Below, piece after piece: positions 1 through 7,447 of a stretch of DNA of 32,514 bases (positions are counted from its first letter, which is position 1; each line of letters opens with the position of its first letter). Both the position numbers and the translations under genes were made by a program. The stretch is taken from the IMG/VR virus record IMGVR_UViG_3300042450_001491, positions 1-32,514 of that record; one strand, 5' to 3'. Under the pieces are notes generated by a model. That model saw only the letters and a program-made list of their open reading frames with translations. It made no database searches and had not been told where the DNA came from. This stretch comes from a virus.

Positions 1-127
1 ACCTCGTAGGAGTAAATCCCCTGCGGGTGGGTGTAGGTGCGTTTGGCGATGCCGGTGAACAAGCGCGTGCCCGTCCCGTCGTAGAGGCTGATCCATTGCC
101 CGTCGGCGGGAATGACTTTGCTGCGAC
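1..127. repeat. Terminal redundancy, left copy
   Basis: The first 127 bases are identical to bases 32388-32514. A single exact repeat of this size at both ends is what an assembler leaves when it closes a circular contig with a 127-base word. The true molecule is then circular, or circularly permuted, with 32,387 unique bases. A protein-coding gene reads across the join without a break, which supports real circularity. A genuine short direct terminal repeat is possible but unlikely, because it would lie inside the hub gene. Confidence 0.95.
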
Positions 128-278
128 TGCCAAGAATCTGAAACGTTAGCGTGTCAACATCCAGCGAGCGCAGCGACAGCGTCGCGTTGTAGCAGCACAA
201 GTCAGCCAGCGAAATCTGCACCGTGTCCAGCGACTTGCCAGCCTCTCCGGCGAGGTAGTAAGGGGCGGTCGGTTTCAT
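1..278 (-). CDS. Tail hub / baseplate protein, N-terminal part
   Basis: This is the start of the 599-residue hub gene that continues at the other end of the contig. The ATG at 278-276 overlaps the tape measure stop as ATGA. The reading frame, beginning MKPTAPYYLAG, runs without a stop through base 1 into base 32387. Reading the right end alone would give a false start at 32449, a TTG codon. The coupling to the tape measure gene suggests the two proteins are made in proportion. Confidence 0.8.
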   Translation of the reverse strand, partial: MKPTAPYYLAGEAGKSLDTVQISLADLCCYNATLSLRSLDVDTLTFQILGSRSKVIPADGQWISLYDGTGTRLFTGIAKRTYTHPQGIYSYE

Positions 279-1885
279 CGGGCAATCGAGAAGAGTTGGT
301 TAATCTGCGACTGCTGCTGGTTGATCCGGTTATTGATGGAGGAGATGCCAGCGGTCAGATTATTGAGTGCGGAAAGGAAGGCGTCGCCCTGCTCGGAGAG
401 TCCCTTGCCGACGTCCTGCACGGCCTTGGTGATGGCCTGCGTGTCCTGCGGGTTGGGCGTCAGCGTTTGGATCGCGGCGACCGTGGTTGTGCGTTCGCCA
501 TCGATGGCGGTTTTGACCTCGGTGGCTTTGGTGGTCGCCGCCGTGGTGACGGTTCCGACCTCGACTTTGATTTGTTCGACAGCGGCGACTGGCCCTTGGG
601 CGACAGCCTCCGTGAGCGACGCAACAACTCCATCGAACGCCTTGGTGGAGGCAGCTGTTACCTTGACCGATGAATCCGCCTCCTTTTCGCCTAGCTTGAT
701 CTCGACCTCATTTAGCAATACGCCACGTTCAGCGGTGATTCGCTGGGTCGTGTCGGCAAACTCCTGCTTGGCCGAGGCGGCGTCCTCACGGGCGGCCTCA
801 ACGCTTTTCGCGAGGTCATCTATATTCGCTTTGGGATCATGAGTGTTGATCGCCGTTTGATACGCCGAGTATGCCGCGTCGAACTTTTGTTGCGCTTGGG
901 CCGCCCCCTGCTGCGCTGCGCCTAGCTGCCCGTTGAGCGCGGCGATCCCGGTGCGCAGTTGGACGGCCAGCGCATTCGCCTCGGCCACGCCCACGTCATA
1001 TTTCTGGCCTGTTTGCGAGTTCGTTTGACCTTCACGCTGCTTGGCGATCTGAATTTCTTGGTTGGCCCGCTGCTGCTCGATATTGCCCATCTCCGTCCGC
1101 AGTTGGTTGATGCGATCGATGGCTTTGGCTTGCCGCTCTAGTGCGTCGGCCTCGCGTTTGTATGTATCCGATAGAAATTCCCGCGCCACCTCCTTTTGCA
1201 GCTCCTTCTGCTGGGAGACCATGTATTTCTTGGCTTCCGCATTGGAGCGAATCGCCTTTTCCTCCTCCTTGGTGGCGGCCGTCATGCCCTTGTAGGCTTC
1301 AGCCACGGCCCGCCCGCCGATGGCCAGCGCCGTGATGATCACGCTGACCGCCGTGAGTGGCGACAGAACTGCGGACATGATCGACCCGAGGCTGAGGGTC
1401 GCGCCCTTCAGCATGGTCAGCGCCCCGACTGCCTGCGGTGCCTGCTGGCTCATGGCGACGAGCGCGCTAGTCCCGCCCTGCACTTGCACGGCAAAGTCGG
1501 TCACTTGATAGCCGACGTTGTTAAAAACGTGGCCGAGGTTTTTAATCTCGCCCGCCTGCGCTCCGGCTGCACGAGCGGCAACGCGGGACTTGGCCTCGAC
1601 CACGTCCGCCGTCTGTTGCGCGGCTCGCGCTTCCATGTGGAGCTTGTCCACCAAGTCCTGCTCGGCCTGTTCAAGCTCGCGGGTCAGGCGGATCTGCTCC
1701 TTGCGGGCGGTGATGGCAGCGCCTGCCGTCGGGTCGTCGTATTTCACGCCCCGAGTGCGCGCATCGCGCTGCTGTTGCAGCGTTTGCTCTTCGGCCTCGA
1801 CCCGCTTGATCGACTCGACCGTTTGATCAATTCCCGCGGTATCCGCCGCGGTAGTGATCTGAATTTTGATGTCGTTGTCAGCCAT
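275..1885 (-). CDS. Tail tape measure protein
   Basis: The protein has 536 residues and is rich in Ala, Gln and Glu. Long helical or coiled-coil stretches lie at about 20-100 and 225-400. A hydrophobic segment at about 140-200 (VLSPLTAVSVIITALAIGG) is typical of tape measures, which set tail length and later insert in the membrane. The C-terminal part is repetitive and Thr/Ala/Gln-rich and ends in a heptad-like tail (INNRINQQQSQINQL). At about 0.15 nm per residue it would specify a tail of roughly 80 nm, fitting a modest siphovirus tail. Its stop overlaps the hub start. I see no overlapping frameshift tail-chaperone pair upstream, where one normally lies. Confidence 0.85.
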   Translation of the reverse strand: MADNDIKIQITTAADTAGIDQTVESIKRVEAEEQTLQQQRDARTRGVKYDDPTAGAAITARKEQIRLTRELEQAEQDLVDKLHMEARAAQQTADVVEAKSRVAARAAGAQAGEIKNLGHVFNNVGYQVTDFAVQVQGGTSALVAMSQQAPQAVGALTMLKGATLSLGSIMSAVLSPLTAVSVIITALAIGGRAVAEAYKGMTAATKEEEKAIRSNAEAKKYMVSQQKELQKEVAREFLSDTYKREADALERQAKAIDRINQLRTEMGNIEQQRANQEIQIAKQREGQTNSQTGQKYDVGVAEANALAVQLRTGIAALNGQLGAAQQGAAQAQQKFDAAYSAYQTAINTHDPKANIDDLAKSVEAAREDAASAKQEFADTTQRITAERGVLLNEVEIKLGEKEADSSVKVTAASTKAFDGVVASLTEAVAQGPVAAVEQIKVEVGTVTTAATTKATEVKTAIDGERTTTVAAIQTLTPNPQDTQAITKAVQDVGKGLSEQGDAFLSALNNLTAGISSINNRINQQQSQINQLFSIAR

Positions 1886-1905
1886 GAGGTCGGGGCTTTA
1901 GGAGA

Positions 1906-2733
1906 TCACAGAGCGGCAAGCATGAAGGCCAGCAGTTGCTCGTAGCGGATACCGTAAGCGTTGCCTGCGGCGAGGGCTGGTTTCGCCACTTTGCCGTCTT
2001 CATTGAGGATTTCTGGTGTTGCGTCCCACTCGTCGTAGCACAGCAGCGCATAGTCGGCGGCATCGAGTCCCTCAGCGGCGAAGGCGGCGACCACGTCCTG
2101 CGCGATGATGCCGATGTGAATGCGCGCCTTGTCACCCTTGGCGGTCACGGCGTCATTCATCTTGAAGGCTTTCAGCAGCGGCTTCAGCGAGATAGCCACG
2201 GCGGTTTCTGCCTCGGAAAGCGGGCGGATTTGTTGCTTTTGGCGGGCGTCCGAAGTGCTAATCGTAGTCGTGGCGGCGAAAAGTTGGCTCCAACGGTAGG
2301 CTGTTGTCCCGAGCGACTGTAAACCGTTTGATCCGGGGCGGATAGTGCCCCCTCCTTCCATTGTCATCCGCCAAACGCCGTCAATAGTAAAATTTAAATC
2401 ATTATTAGAGTTGATGAGTTCGACGAGTTTGCCGGTTGTATCGCGAAGATTTAATTTGATCACTCCATCAGATGACATATAAAACCCGGATTGATTAACA
2501 CCGTTAGTTTTAACCATGCAAAACCCCCAGCGAGCAGTAGTGCCGTCAGATGTAAAGGAGCCGGGGGAATAATAATTCAGACTGAAAACAGCTGACGTAG
2601 ATACAGCGAATGAAGTCATAGTCCCATTGCCTAGATAGACTGGGGCATAAGCATTGATATCTCCAGTCCCAATGTGGAGCAGTTGATTGTAGGTCGAGGC
2701 TGGGCTTGATCCGGTGAGGTTATTGACTGGCAT
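1906..2733 (-). CDS. Tail fibre/spike with C-terminal S74 intramolecular chaperone
   Basis: This 275-residue protein has a beta-rich N-terminal part (1-155) and a C-terminal peptidase S74 / intramolecular chaperone domain. The domain opens with SDARQK at 161-166, which matches the SDxRxK self-cleavage signature (Ser161, Asp162). It continues with a helical part that includes HIGIIAQDV, like the G-IAQ-V motif of the family. Such domains trimerise fibres or spikes and then cut themselves off. The gene sits between the tail tube and tape measure genes, which is unusual for a fibre. Its first half (about 2340-2700) is clearly more AT-rich than its neighbours, which suggests an acquired receptor-binding module. 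Confidence 0.8.
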   Translation of the reverse strand: MPVNNLTGSSPASTYNQLLHIGTGDINAYAPVYLGNGTMTSFAVSTSAVFSLNYYSPGSFTSDGTTARWGFCMVKTNGVNQSGFYMSSDGVIKLNLRDTTGKLVELINSNNDLNFTIDGVWRMTMEGGGTIRPGSNGLQSLGTTAYRWSQLFAATTTISTSDARQKQQIRPLSEAETAVAISLKPLLKAFKMNDAVTAKGDKARIHIGIIAQDVVAAFAAEGLDAADYALLCYDEWDATPEILNEDGKVAKPALAAGNAYGIRYEQLLAFMLAAL

Positions 2734-2753
2734 GGTTTGGTGGAGTTAGAATC

Positions 2754-3266
2754 TTAAAGGGCTTCCCAGTTGTTGGTCACGGCGTTCCAATTTTGAAGCA
2801 CCCAGTCGAATCGGACGCCTTGGAAAAGCGTGATCGCGGAAACCGGGGTTTTATCGCCGGATTCGGTCCGGTAGTTGGTCATGGAGGCGAAGCTGCCGCT
2901 GAACGCTTGGGTCGAAGAGCAACCGAGAATCACTGCGTCGAGAAAGTCCCACGTCTCACCATTTTGGACGGCGATGCGAAGCTTTCCGGTGGTCATGTAG
3001 GGAATGGTCGCCGGGTGCCGCATGGCATAGCTAGCGGCTTCCGCGTGGCTGGCGTGGCTTTTGCGCCGTCCCCATTCCACGGACACCCTCGCGCCCCATT
3101 TCGGGATGGCCACGCCATAGGTTGAGCCAATCGGTGCATAAGCATCCGAGGAAACCGAGACGGGAAAGGTCAGCGGGTTTTGCATCCGATCCCCATAGTC
3201 GAGCATCCGCACGGTGGCAGAGCCATCGTCCGGGATGAAGTCAATTTGATGGATCGAAGAGGTCAT
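2754..3266 (-). CDS. Minor tail protein, unknown family
   Basis: The 170-residue protein has no motif I can name with confidence. It is predicted mostly beta, with aromatic residues near the C-terminus (VRFDWVLQNWNAVTNNW). It lies in the tail block, 6 bp downstream of the 148-residue gene and 20 bp upstream of the S74 fibre gene, with no internal promoter visible. A role as a minor tail or fibre-attachment protein is inferred from position alone. Confidence 0.6.
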   Translation of the reverse strand: MTSSIHQIDFIPDDGSATVRMLDYGDRMQNPLTFPVSVSSDAYAPIGSTYGVAIPKWGARVSVEWGRRKSHASHAEAASYAMRHPATIPYMTTGKLRIAVQNGETWDFLDAVILGCSSTQAFSGSFASMTNYRTESGDKTPVSAITLFQGVRFDWVLQNWNAVTNNWEAL

Positions 3267-3272
3267 CAGCCG

Positions 3273-3719
3273 TTACGGGATGAAGACTGTGGCCGGAGCT
3301 GAGACCGTGGGCGGGGCATAGCTGGTTTTGACAAAATCCGGCCCATCAACTTGATACTGGTTAACGGATGGGCTTCCCACACCAACAGTCACTGTCCATG
3401 CGGTTAGCGGATTCGGGAAACTTTCATTTGATACTTTGGTGGCCAAGTAAGTGCTGCCAAGCGACAGCTCCCATTGGGTGCCGCTGTGACTCATGATAAC
3501 ATTGGTCGGACTTTCTGTGTGGGTGCCGTCGCTTGACCAGCTATGTTTTCCTGCGTCAGCTCCGGCATAAGTCATTGTTCCATTGACTCCAGCAGTCGTA
3601 ACTCCTGCGATCACCATGCGGATATACGGTCTGAAAACTTCGGCGAATATGATCCTCGGGGCAGTTGTTGCGGCTCCAGCAGTCGGCGGCGTGTAGATTG
3701 AAATGGGTGCGGATGGCAT
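3273..3719 (-). CDS. Tail-associated hypothetical protein
   Basis: This 148-residue protein is low in charge and rich in Thr, Ser, Pro and Gly, and looks all-beta, like a small fibre or decoration domain. It is the first gene after the hairpin that follows the tail tube gene. The start is the ATG at 3719, with an A/C-rich leader and no clear ribosome site. No family is recognised. Confidence 0.55.
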   Translation of the reverse strand: MPSAPISIYTPPTAGAATTAPRIIFAEVFRPYIRMVIAGVTTAGVNGTMTYAGADAGKHSWSSDGTHTESPTNVIMSHSGTQWELSLGSTYLATKVSNESFPNPLTAWTVTVGVGSPSVNQYQVDGPDFVKTSYAPPTVSAPATVFIP

Positions 3720-3756
3720 GGGTGGGAATCAGTGAAGGGTGACGAGGAAGGATTAA

Positions 3757-3787
3757 GCCGGGGCAGAGGGTTGGACTCTGCCCCGGC
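3757..3787 (-). terminator. Perfect hairpin after the tail tube gene
   Basis: A 12-bp perfect stem (GCCGGGGCAGAG with its complement) encloses a 7-base loop, 11 bp after the tail tube stop. On the minus strand it is followed by TTAATCC, a weak U tract. It may be a partial terminator or a 3' stabiliser for the abundant tube message. Confidence 0.65.
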
Positions 3788-3798
3788 AACGATCAAAA

Positions 3799-4353
3799 TC
3801 ACGCGTAGGTAACGAACGTGTTGAGCGTGCTTGGGCGTTGCTCAAGCGAGAACTCGACCGAAGACGTCGCTGGGCCGATGTCGCCGTCGTTGACGAGGCG
3901 CAGGCGGGACCAGACTTGAACGCGCTCGATGATCGCGCCGGACTTGTTCTGGACTTCCAGCAGCATGACGCCATCGAGGAAGTTGTCAGCCTTGACGCCG
4001 GGCGATTGGGCGGAGGCTGCGACTAGGGCGGCAGCAAGGCCGTTTTCGAGCTGCTTGAGATAGCTGTTGGTCTTGTGGGTGGTAGCCGTCCACTTGCGCA
4101 TCGTGACCATTTCCTCGATGTCCTCATAGTAGCCGCCGCCGTCGGCTGGCACGTTGAAGGTTTCACTTTTGATCGTCTTTGCGGACTTGACCGTTTCGAT
4201 GTCTTGGAACTGGTAGCTGGTCCAGTTGGTAGATGGGCTGTTGTCAGGCCACGTCGCATTGGCAACAGTGAGGCCATCGACGAGTTCGCCGGACGGGATG
4301 AAGTAAAGGCGGGCGTTCTTGAGTTCGCGGCGGATAAGGGTGGGTGCAGCCAT
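3799..4353 (-). CDS. Major tail tube protein (probable)
   Basis: The 184-residue protein starts MAAPTLIRRELKNARLYF and shows an alternating beta pattern consistent with a tail tube subunit (FNVPADGGGYYEDIEEMVTMRKW, shown here in part as the central region). It lies after the connector and terminator genes and before the fibre and tape measure genes, the standard place for the tube. A strong hairpin directly follows the gene, as after the capsid gene, which fits a highly made structural protein. The assignment rests on length, position and beta character, not on a diagnostic motif. Confidence 0.65.
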   Translation of the reverse strand: MAAPTLIRRELKNARLYFIPSGELVDGLTVANATWPDNSPSTNWTSYQFQDIETVKSAKTIKSETFNVPADGGGYYEDIEEMVTMRKWTATTHKTNSYLKQLENGLAAALVAASAQSPGVKADNFLDGVMLLEVQNKSGAIIERVQVWSRLRLVNDGDIGPATSSVEFSLEQRPSTLNTFVTYA

Positions 4354-4382
4354 AATTTAATGAGTTGGATGTTGAGGTGAGA

Positions 4383-4601
4383 TTAGAAGAGGCCGACGAT
4401 TCGGACCTTGCCGAGGGCTTCCAGTGCCTTTGCGTCGCTGGCGGTTAGCGGAAATGAGCAAGGGCCGATGCCGCAGATCGCGTTGCCGATCTTCAGCCCG
4501 TTTTCGAGGATCTGGACGGCGACATTCCGTGCTTCTGGCGCGGCCTCGACAGCGGCCTCGACAGTAGCAGGTTCGGCGGGTGGTGCGGTATTTTTAGCCA
4601 T
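4383..4601 (-). CDS. Small head-tail region protein
   Basis: This 72-residue protein has an Ala/Glu/Pro-rich N-terminal half and a small C-terminal domain (LTASDAKALEALGKVRIVG). Short proteins of this style are common between the tail terminator and tail tube genes of Mu-like phages. It lies 3 bp after the preceding gene. Function unknown. Confidence 0.55.
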   Translation of the reverse strand: MAKNTAPPAEPATVEAAVEAAPEARNVAVQILENGLKIGNAICGIGPCSFPLTASDAKALEALGKVRIVGLF

Positions 4602-4604
4602 GAG

Positions 4605-5033
4605 TCAGAGTTGGGATGGAGTGGTGAGTTTGATTTGATGGGCGAGCAAATCGGGCACGTCGGTCGGGGTGATCTCGGTGCAAATCAATCGGTCGCTGTA
4701 AGGCGTGGCGGCAGTCTCGCGCCAGTCGTGGAGGTGGTTGGCGATGGCCTCGGCGAGATCGTCGGCGGGCGTTTCGCCGGGGCGCAGGATCGGCTTGGAA
4801 AACAGGGTGACGGAGAACCCGCTTTCGATTCGCGGGCCGTCGGCGGAGACGTCTTTGTTGGTGCCGCCCGTCCACGAAACCAAAACGAGGTTGCCGATCT
4901 GCTTGCCGATGACTTTGCGCAGGTCGCTGAGAATGTCGTGCTGACGGTCAACCACGACCCGGCAATCCGCGAGGATCGGCAGCGTCTGCAACGAGGTGCA
5001 GATTGCGTCGGCTTGTTCGTAAAAGCGGGACAT
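4605..5033 (-). CDS. Tail terminator-like protein
   Basis: The 142-residue protein contains a conserved-looking core with SWTGGTNKD and a long helix (ADDLAEAIANHLHDW). Size and position, between the gp36-like connector and the tail tube, match tail terminator or neck proteins that cap the tail end. The start is the ATG at 5033, only 2 bp after the previous stop. Family assignment is by context. Confidence 0.5.
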   Translation of the reverse strand: MSRFYEQADAICTSLQTLPILADCRVVVDRQHDILSDLRKVIGKQIGNLVLVSWTGGTNKDVSADGPRIESGFSVTLFSKPILRPGETPADDLAEAIANHLHDWRETAATPYSDRLICTEITPTDVPDLLAHQIKLTTPSQL

Positions 5034-5035
5034 GG

Positions 5036-5470
5036 TTAGAAATTAAGGAGGGTGGAGCCGCCGCTAACAGTGGTGGCCTCGGTGGATTCCGGAATGGTTC
5101 CGGCGGCGTCTTCAATCCGCACGTCGCCCTTGGCCACGGCATCGAGGAAATCATGGGCTTTGCGTAGCTCTTCCTTGCGGGTTTCGGTCGATCCTTCGGA
5201 CAGCGGCAACGATCCCACCAGCGCATCGCGGGCGATGGTGCAGGCGGCGAACAGGCACTCGTCGGGAATGGTTCCGGCCGCTCCGAGTTTGACGAGGTTT
5301 TCACGGTTGGAGGCGACCTTGCCGCGCACCATGGCCGTGACCTGGAGAATGATCTCGGCGAGCGTATCCACACCATCCGAGGCTTGATCACCTGCGTCCA
5401 CATAGCTCTCCAGCTCGTCCTTCGCAAGACGGCCTTTGATGTTGCTAGCGGTGAGGGTGATCCAAGACAT
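5036..5470 (-). CDS. Head-tail connector, Mu gp36-like (DUF1320 type)
   Basis: The 144-residue protein begins with a short helical head (MSWITLTASNIKGRLAKDEL), followed by helices and a C-terminal tail rich in Thr, Ser and Gly. This layout and the place just after the major capsid gene match the Mu gp36-like connector family, which joins portal and tail. It is the first gene after the hairpin that follows the capsid gene. Confidence 0.6.
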   Translation of the reverse strand: MSWITLTASNIKGRLAKDELESYVDAGDQASDGVDTLAEIILQVTAMVRGKVASNRENLVKLGAAGTIPDECLFAACTIARDALVGSLPLSEGSTETRKEELRKAHDFLDAVAKGDVRIEDAAGTIPESTEATTVSGGSTLLNF

Positions 5471-5483
5471 GAGGAAAAGAGAA

Positions 5484-5515
5484 CGGCCCCACCCGCGTTG
5501 ATACGAGCGGGGCCG
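5484..5515 (-). terminator. Hairpin after the major capsid gene
   Basis: CGGCCCC pairs with GGGGCCG across an 18-base interval, with possible extra pairs inside. The minus strand then reads TTCTCTTTTCC. It lies in the 67-bp gap between the capsid stop and the next start, so it may lower readthrough into the connector and tail genes. Confidence 0.6.
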
Positions 5516-5537
5516 AACTTGGGGTTTTAAGCAGCGA

Positions 5538-6455
5538 TTAGCTGAGGGTCAGGGCGAAACGAGCGGCGGCCGATGCGTTGTTCACATAGGCGGCTTCGGT
5601 CCATTCCGTGATGATCTTTTCGCCGAAATCCTTCTGGATTGCGCGAACGCCACCGAATGGGTTGGCGGAAACGCGGAAGGTTTTGAAGGCGGAAGCGTCG
5701 AACTGGTTGGCGTTGTCCGCTGCGAAGTAAATCCAGATCTCCGGAAGCGTCGCGTCGGTCAATGCGTTGTTCTTGGTGCTGGTCGTGCGGGCCGGGGTGT
5801 CGAAGGTCGCGGTGGAGACCATGCACTGCGTGTTCGGGTTAAGGAACAAGCTGCCGACGTCTTGGATCATTGGCGAAACCTTCGTTGCGTTCGGGTAGCG
5901 CGAGATGGTTTTGCTGTTGTTTTTGAAGTAGCTCCAAGCAGCGAGGGAGAAGACAACGCGGTTAGGGATCACGCCGAGGTTCTTGGCGAGGGCTTCCATT
6001 TGCGCGTCGATTTCTGCCACTGGGTCGGTGGACGAACTCCAGCTTTTCGCAGTAGCGGAAACGCCCGTGCGGAGAACCGAGAGGGTTTCACTCAGGCGGC
6101 TGTTGCCAGCTTGGGAAACGAGGTTGCGCACGCGAGCTTCGCGCAGCATCCGCGAGCCTTCGCCGGTAGTGGCAAGGTCAAGCTCGTGGTTGTCGATGAT
6201 GTCGTGCAACGCGTAGGGAGCCAGCGAGATGCTGATGCGCTCGCCGTCAGTGATCACTGCGGTGGAGTCGCCGCCGATTGCACGCTTGGCGCTTGGCACT
6301 TGGAGGCCGGAGCGTTTGGCATAGTCGATGATGCTGAACGAAGCGGCACCCGTCTGGACGACAGGAGCAAGGAAGTCAGCGAGGGGCGAAGCGGTTTCTT
6401 GGAACAGTCCTTTGGCGAACTGGTTCAGAGTGGAGATATTAGCGGGAGTGGCCAT
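5538..6455 (-). CDS. Major capsid protein
   Basis: The 305-residue protein is the likely HK97-fold shell subunit. It starts MATPANISTLNQFAKGLFQ, and includes a long central helix-rich part (MEALAKNLGVIPNRVVFSL) typical of the spine/P-domain region, then a beta-rich C-terminal part ending in PFGGVRAIQKDFG. It follows the protease-scaffold and decoration genes, the standard head order, and is followed by a hairpin. Its leader holds a three-unit phased 10-bp repeat (6472-6501). I chose the ATG at 6455; no Shine-Dalgarno motif is visible. Confidence 0.8.
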   Translation of the reverse strand: MATPANISTLNQFAKGLFQETASPLADFLAPVVQTGAASFSIIDYAKRSGLQVPSAKRAIGGDSTAVITDGERISISLAPYALHDIIDNHELDLATTGEGSRMLREARVRNLVSQAGNSRLSETLSVLRTGVSATAKSWSSSTDPVAEIDAQMEALAKNLGVIPNRVVFSLAAWSYFKNNSKTISRYPNATKVSPMIQDVGSLFLNPNTQCMVSTATFDTPARTTSTKNNALTDATLPEIWIYFAADNANQFDASAFKTFRVSANPFGGVRAIQKDFGEKIITEWTEAAYVNNASAAARFALTLS

Positions 6456-6471
6456 GGTGGTAGGTGTGTTG

Positions 6472-6503
6472 GTTTAATCTAGTTGAACCGAGTTGAACTG
6501 AGT
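6472..6503. promoter_or_regulatory. Phased 10-bp repeat element, copy 1 (capsid leader)
   Basis: Three tandem 10-bp units (GTTTAATCTA, GTTGAACCGA, GTTGAACTGA) lie 17 bp upstream of the capsid start. The same type of array occurs at 23858-23887, 24270-24299 and, less regularly, 26871-26900. Each lies just before a minus-strand gene. The one-helical-turn spacing suggests a protein-binding operator or a promoter element. Confidence 0.5.
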
Positions 6504-6512
6504 ATTTACGAA

Positions 6513-6890
6513 TTAGACGGTGACGGATGGATTGCCGAGGCAGACTTTGATCAAGTGGCCAGCAGCGGTAGCGGCTTGGAGAGCAACGCCGATACAGGAG
6601 TTGGTCGAGGTAGCAGTTGCAACGCGGCCGGTGGTGGAAGGCATCACCTTGGCACCGAGCGCGATGGCTGCGGATGCTTCAACGAATACGATGGAACCGG
6701 AGCCAAGCAGCGCGATGCTGGCGGCGTCACCGGAAGCAACGTCTTCAAGGATGATTCCAAGGCCGACGTCCGTGCCGGAAGTGCCAGCCGCGACAACAGT
6801 GCCGCTGGAAACTTTGACGTGTTGGCCTTGCGAGAGGGCGGCACCCGCTGGAAGGGTGATGATTGGCAATGCAGATGCGAGCGATGACAT
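6513..6890 (-). CDS. Capsid decoration protein, DUF2190-like
   Basis: The 125-residue protein is Ala/Gly/Ser/Val-rich and nearly all beta. Its repeated small-residue turns (ALSQGQHVKVSSGTVVAAG) are typical of head decoration or stabilising proteins such as the DUF2190 group. It lies between the protease-scaffold gene and the major capsid gene, the usual place. The start ATG is at 6890 with an A/C-rich leader. Role inferred from composition and location. Confidence 0.6.
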   Translation of the reverse strand: MSSLASALPIITLPAGAALSQGQHVKVSSGTVVAAGTSGTDVGLGIILEDVASGDAASIALLGSGSIVFVEASAAIALGAKVMPSTTGRVATATSTNSCIGVALQAATAAGHLIKVCLGNPSVTV

Positions 6891-6913
6891 GGTGGTATTT
6901 CTTAGAGTTGGAT

Positions 6914-7447
6914 TTAGTTAGCGAAAGCGGATGGATCAATTTCGGAGGCGCGATCCCAGACGCGCGAGAACGTGGCGGATTCGCCGAGTTCTGTGCGGGC
7001 TTTGACCTGCGCGGCTTCAATACGAGCGACGAGAGTTTCGGGGCGGGCTTGGCCTGCTTCGATGATCGGTTGGTCGAGGCCGTCGTGCTGTTTGACGAGG
7101 CCAGCAAGCACCGTCTGCACGAAGGTTTCGCCCGATGCCAGTTCGGCAGCGATGCGGGAGCAATAAGCCTCGTGGGTGGCGTCGTCTTTTGGGGCGAGGC
7201 GACCGTCAGCAACGGCAGCTTCGACGAGTCCCTTGGCGCGCTCTTCACGGGCGGCGGATGCTTCAGCAACAGCGGCTTCCTTCTCGCCCTTGAGTTCGGC
7301 AAGTTCGGCTTCCAGCTCGGCAATGCGGGCGGCTTTTTCGGTGTCGCTGAGGGTCATTTCGACGACGCGGTCGGCGGCGAGTTTTTCAGCATCGGGCAGG
7401 GCGGCTTCAGCGGCGGAAAGCAGGCCGCAAGTGGCGAGGATTAACAT
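6914..7447 (-). CDS. Nested in-frame scaffold protein
   Basis: An internal ATG at 7447 (Met174 of the protease) would give a 177-residue scaffold in the same frame, as in Mu I/Z and lambda C/Nu3. The bases before it read as an A/C-rich leader ending CCACAAAATG, the same style as the true starts in this genome. The product would begin MLILATCGLLSAAEAALPDA and then form the charged coiled coil. This is inference from the leader and the family habit. Confidence 0.5.
   Translation of the reverse strand: MLILATCGLLSAAEAALPDAEKLAADRVVEMTLSDTEKAARIAELEAELAELKGEKEAAVAEASAAREERAKGLVEAAVADGRLAPKDDATHEAYCSRIAAELASGETFVQTVLAGLVKQHDGLDQPIIEAGQARPETLVARIEAAQVKARTELGESATFSRVWDRASEIDPSAFAN

Noticed and set aside
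1-127. Physical direct terminal repeats or cos ends
   Set aside because: The repeat size of 127 equals a common assembly word size and the repeat lies in a coding gene, so it is more likely an assembly overlap of a circle.
296-1945. Long plus-strand frames opposite the tape measure gene
   Set aside because: They are antisense shadows in GC-rich DNA with Arg/Ser/Ala-rich translations and no family features, and they clash with a well-supported gene.
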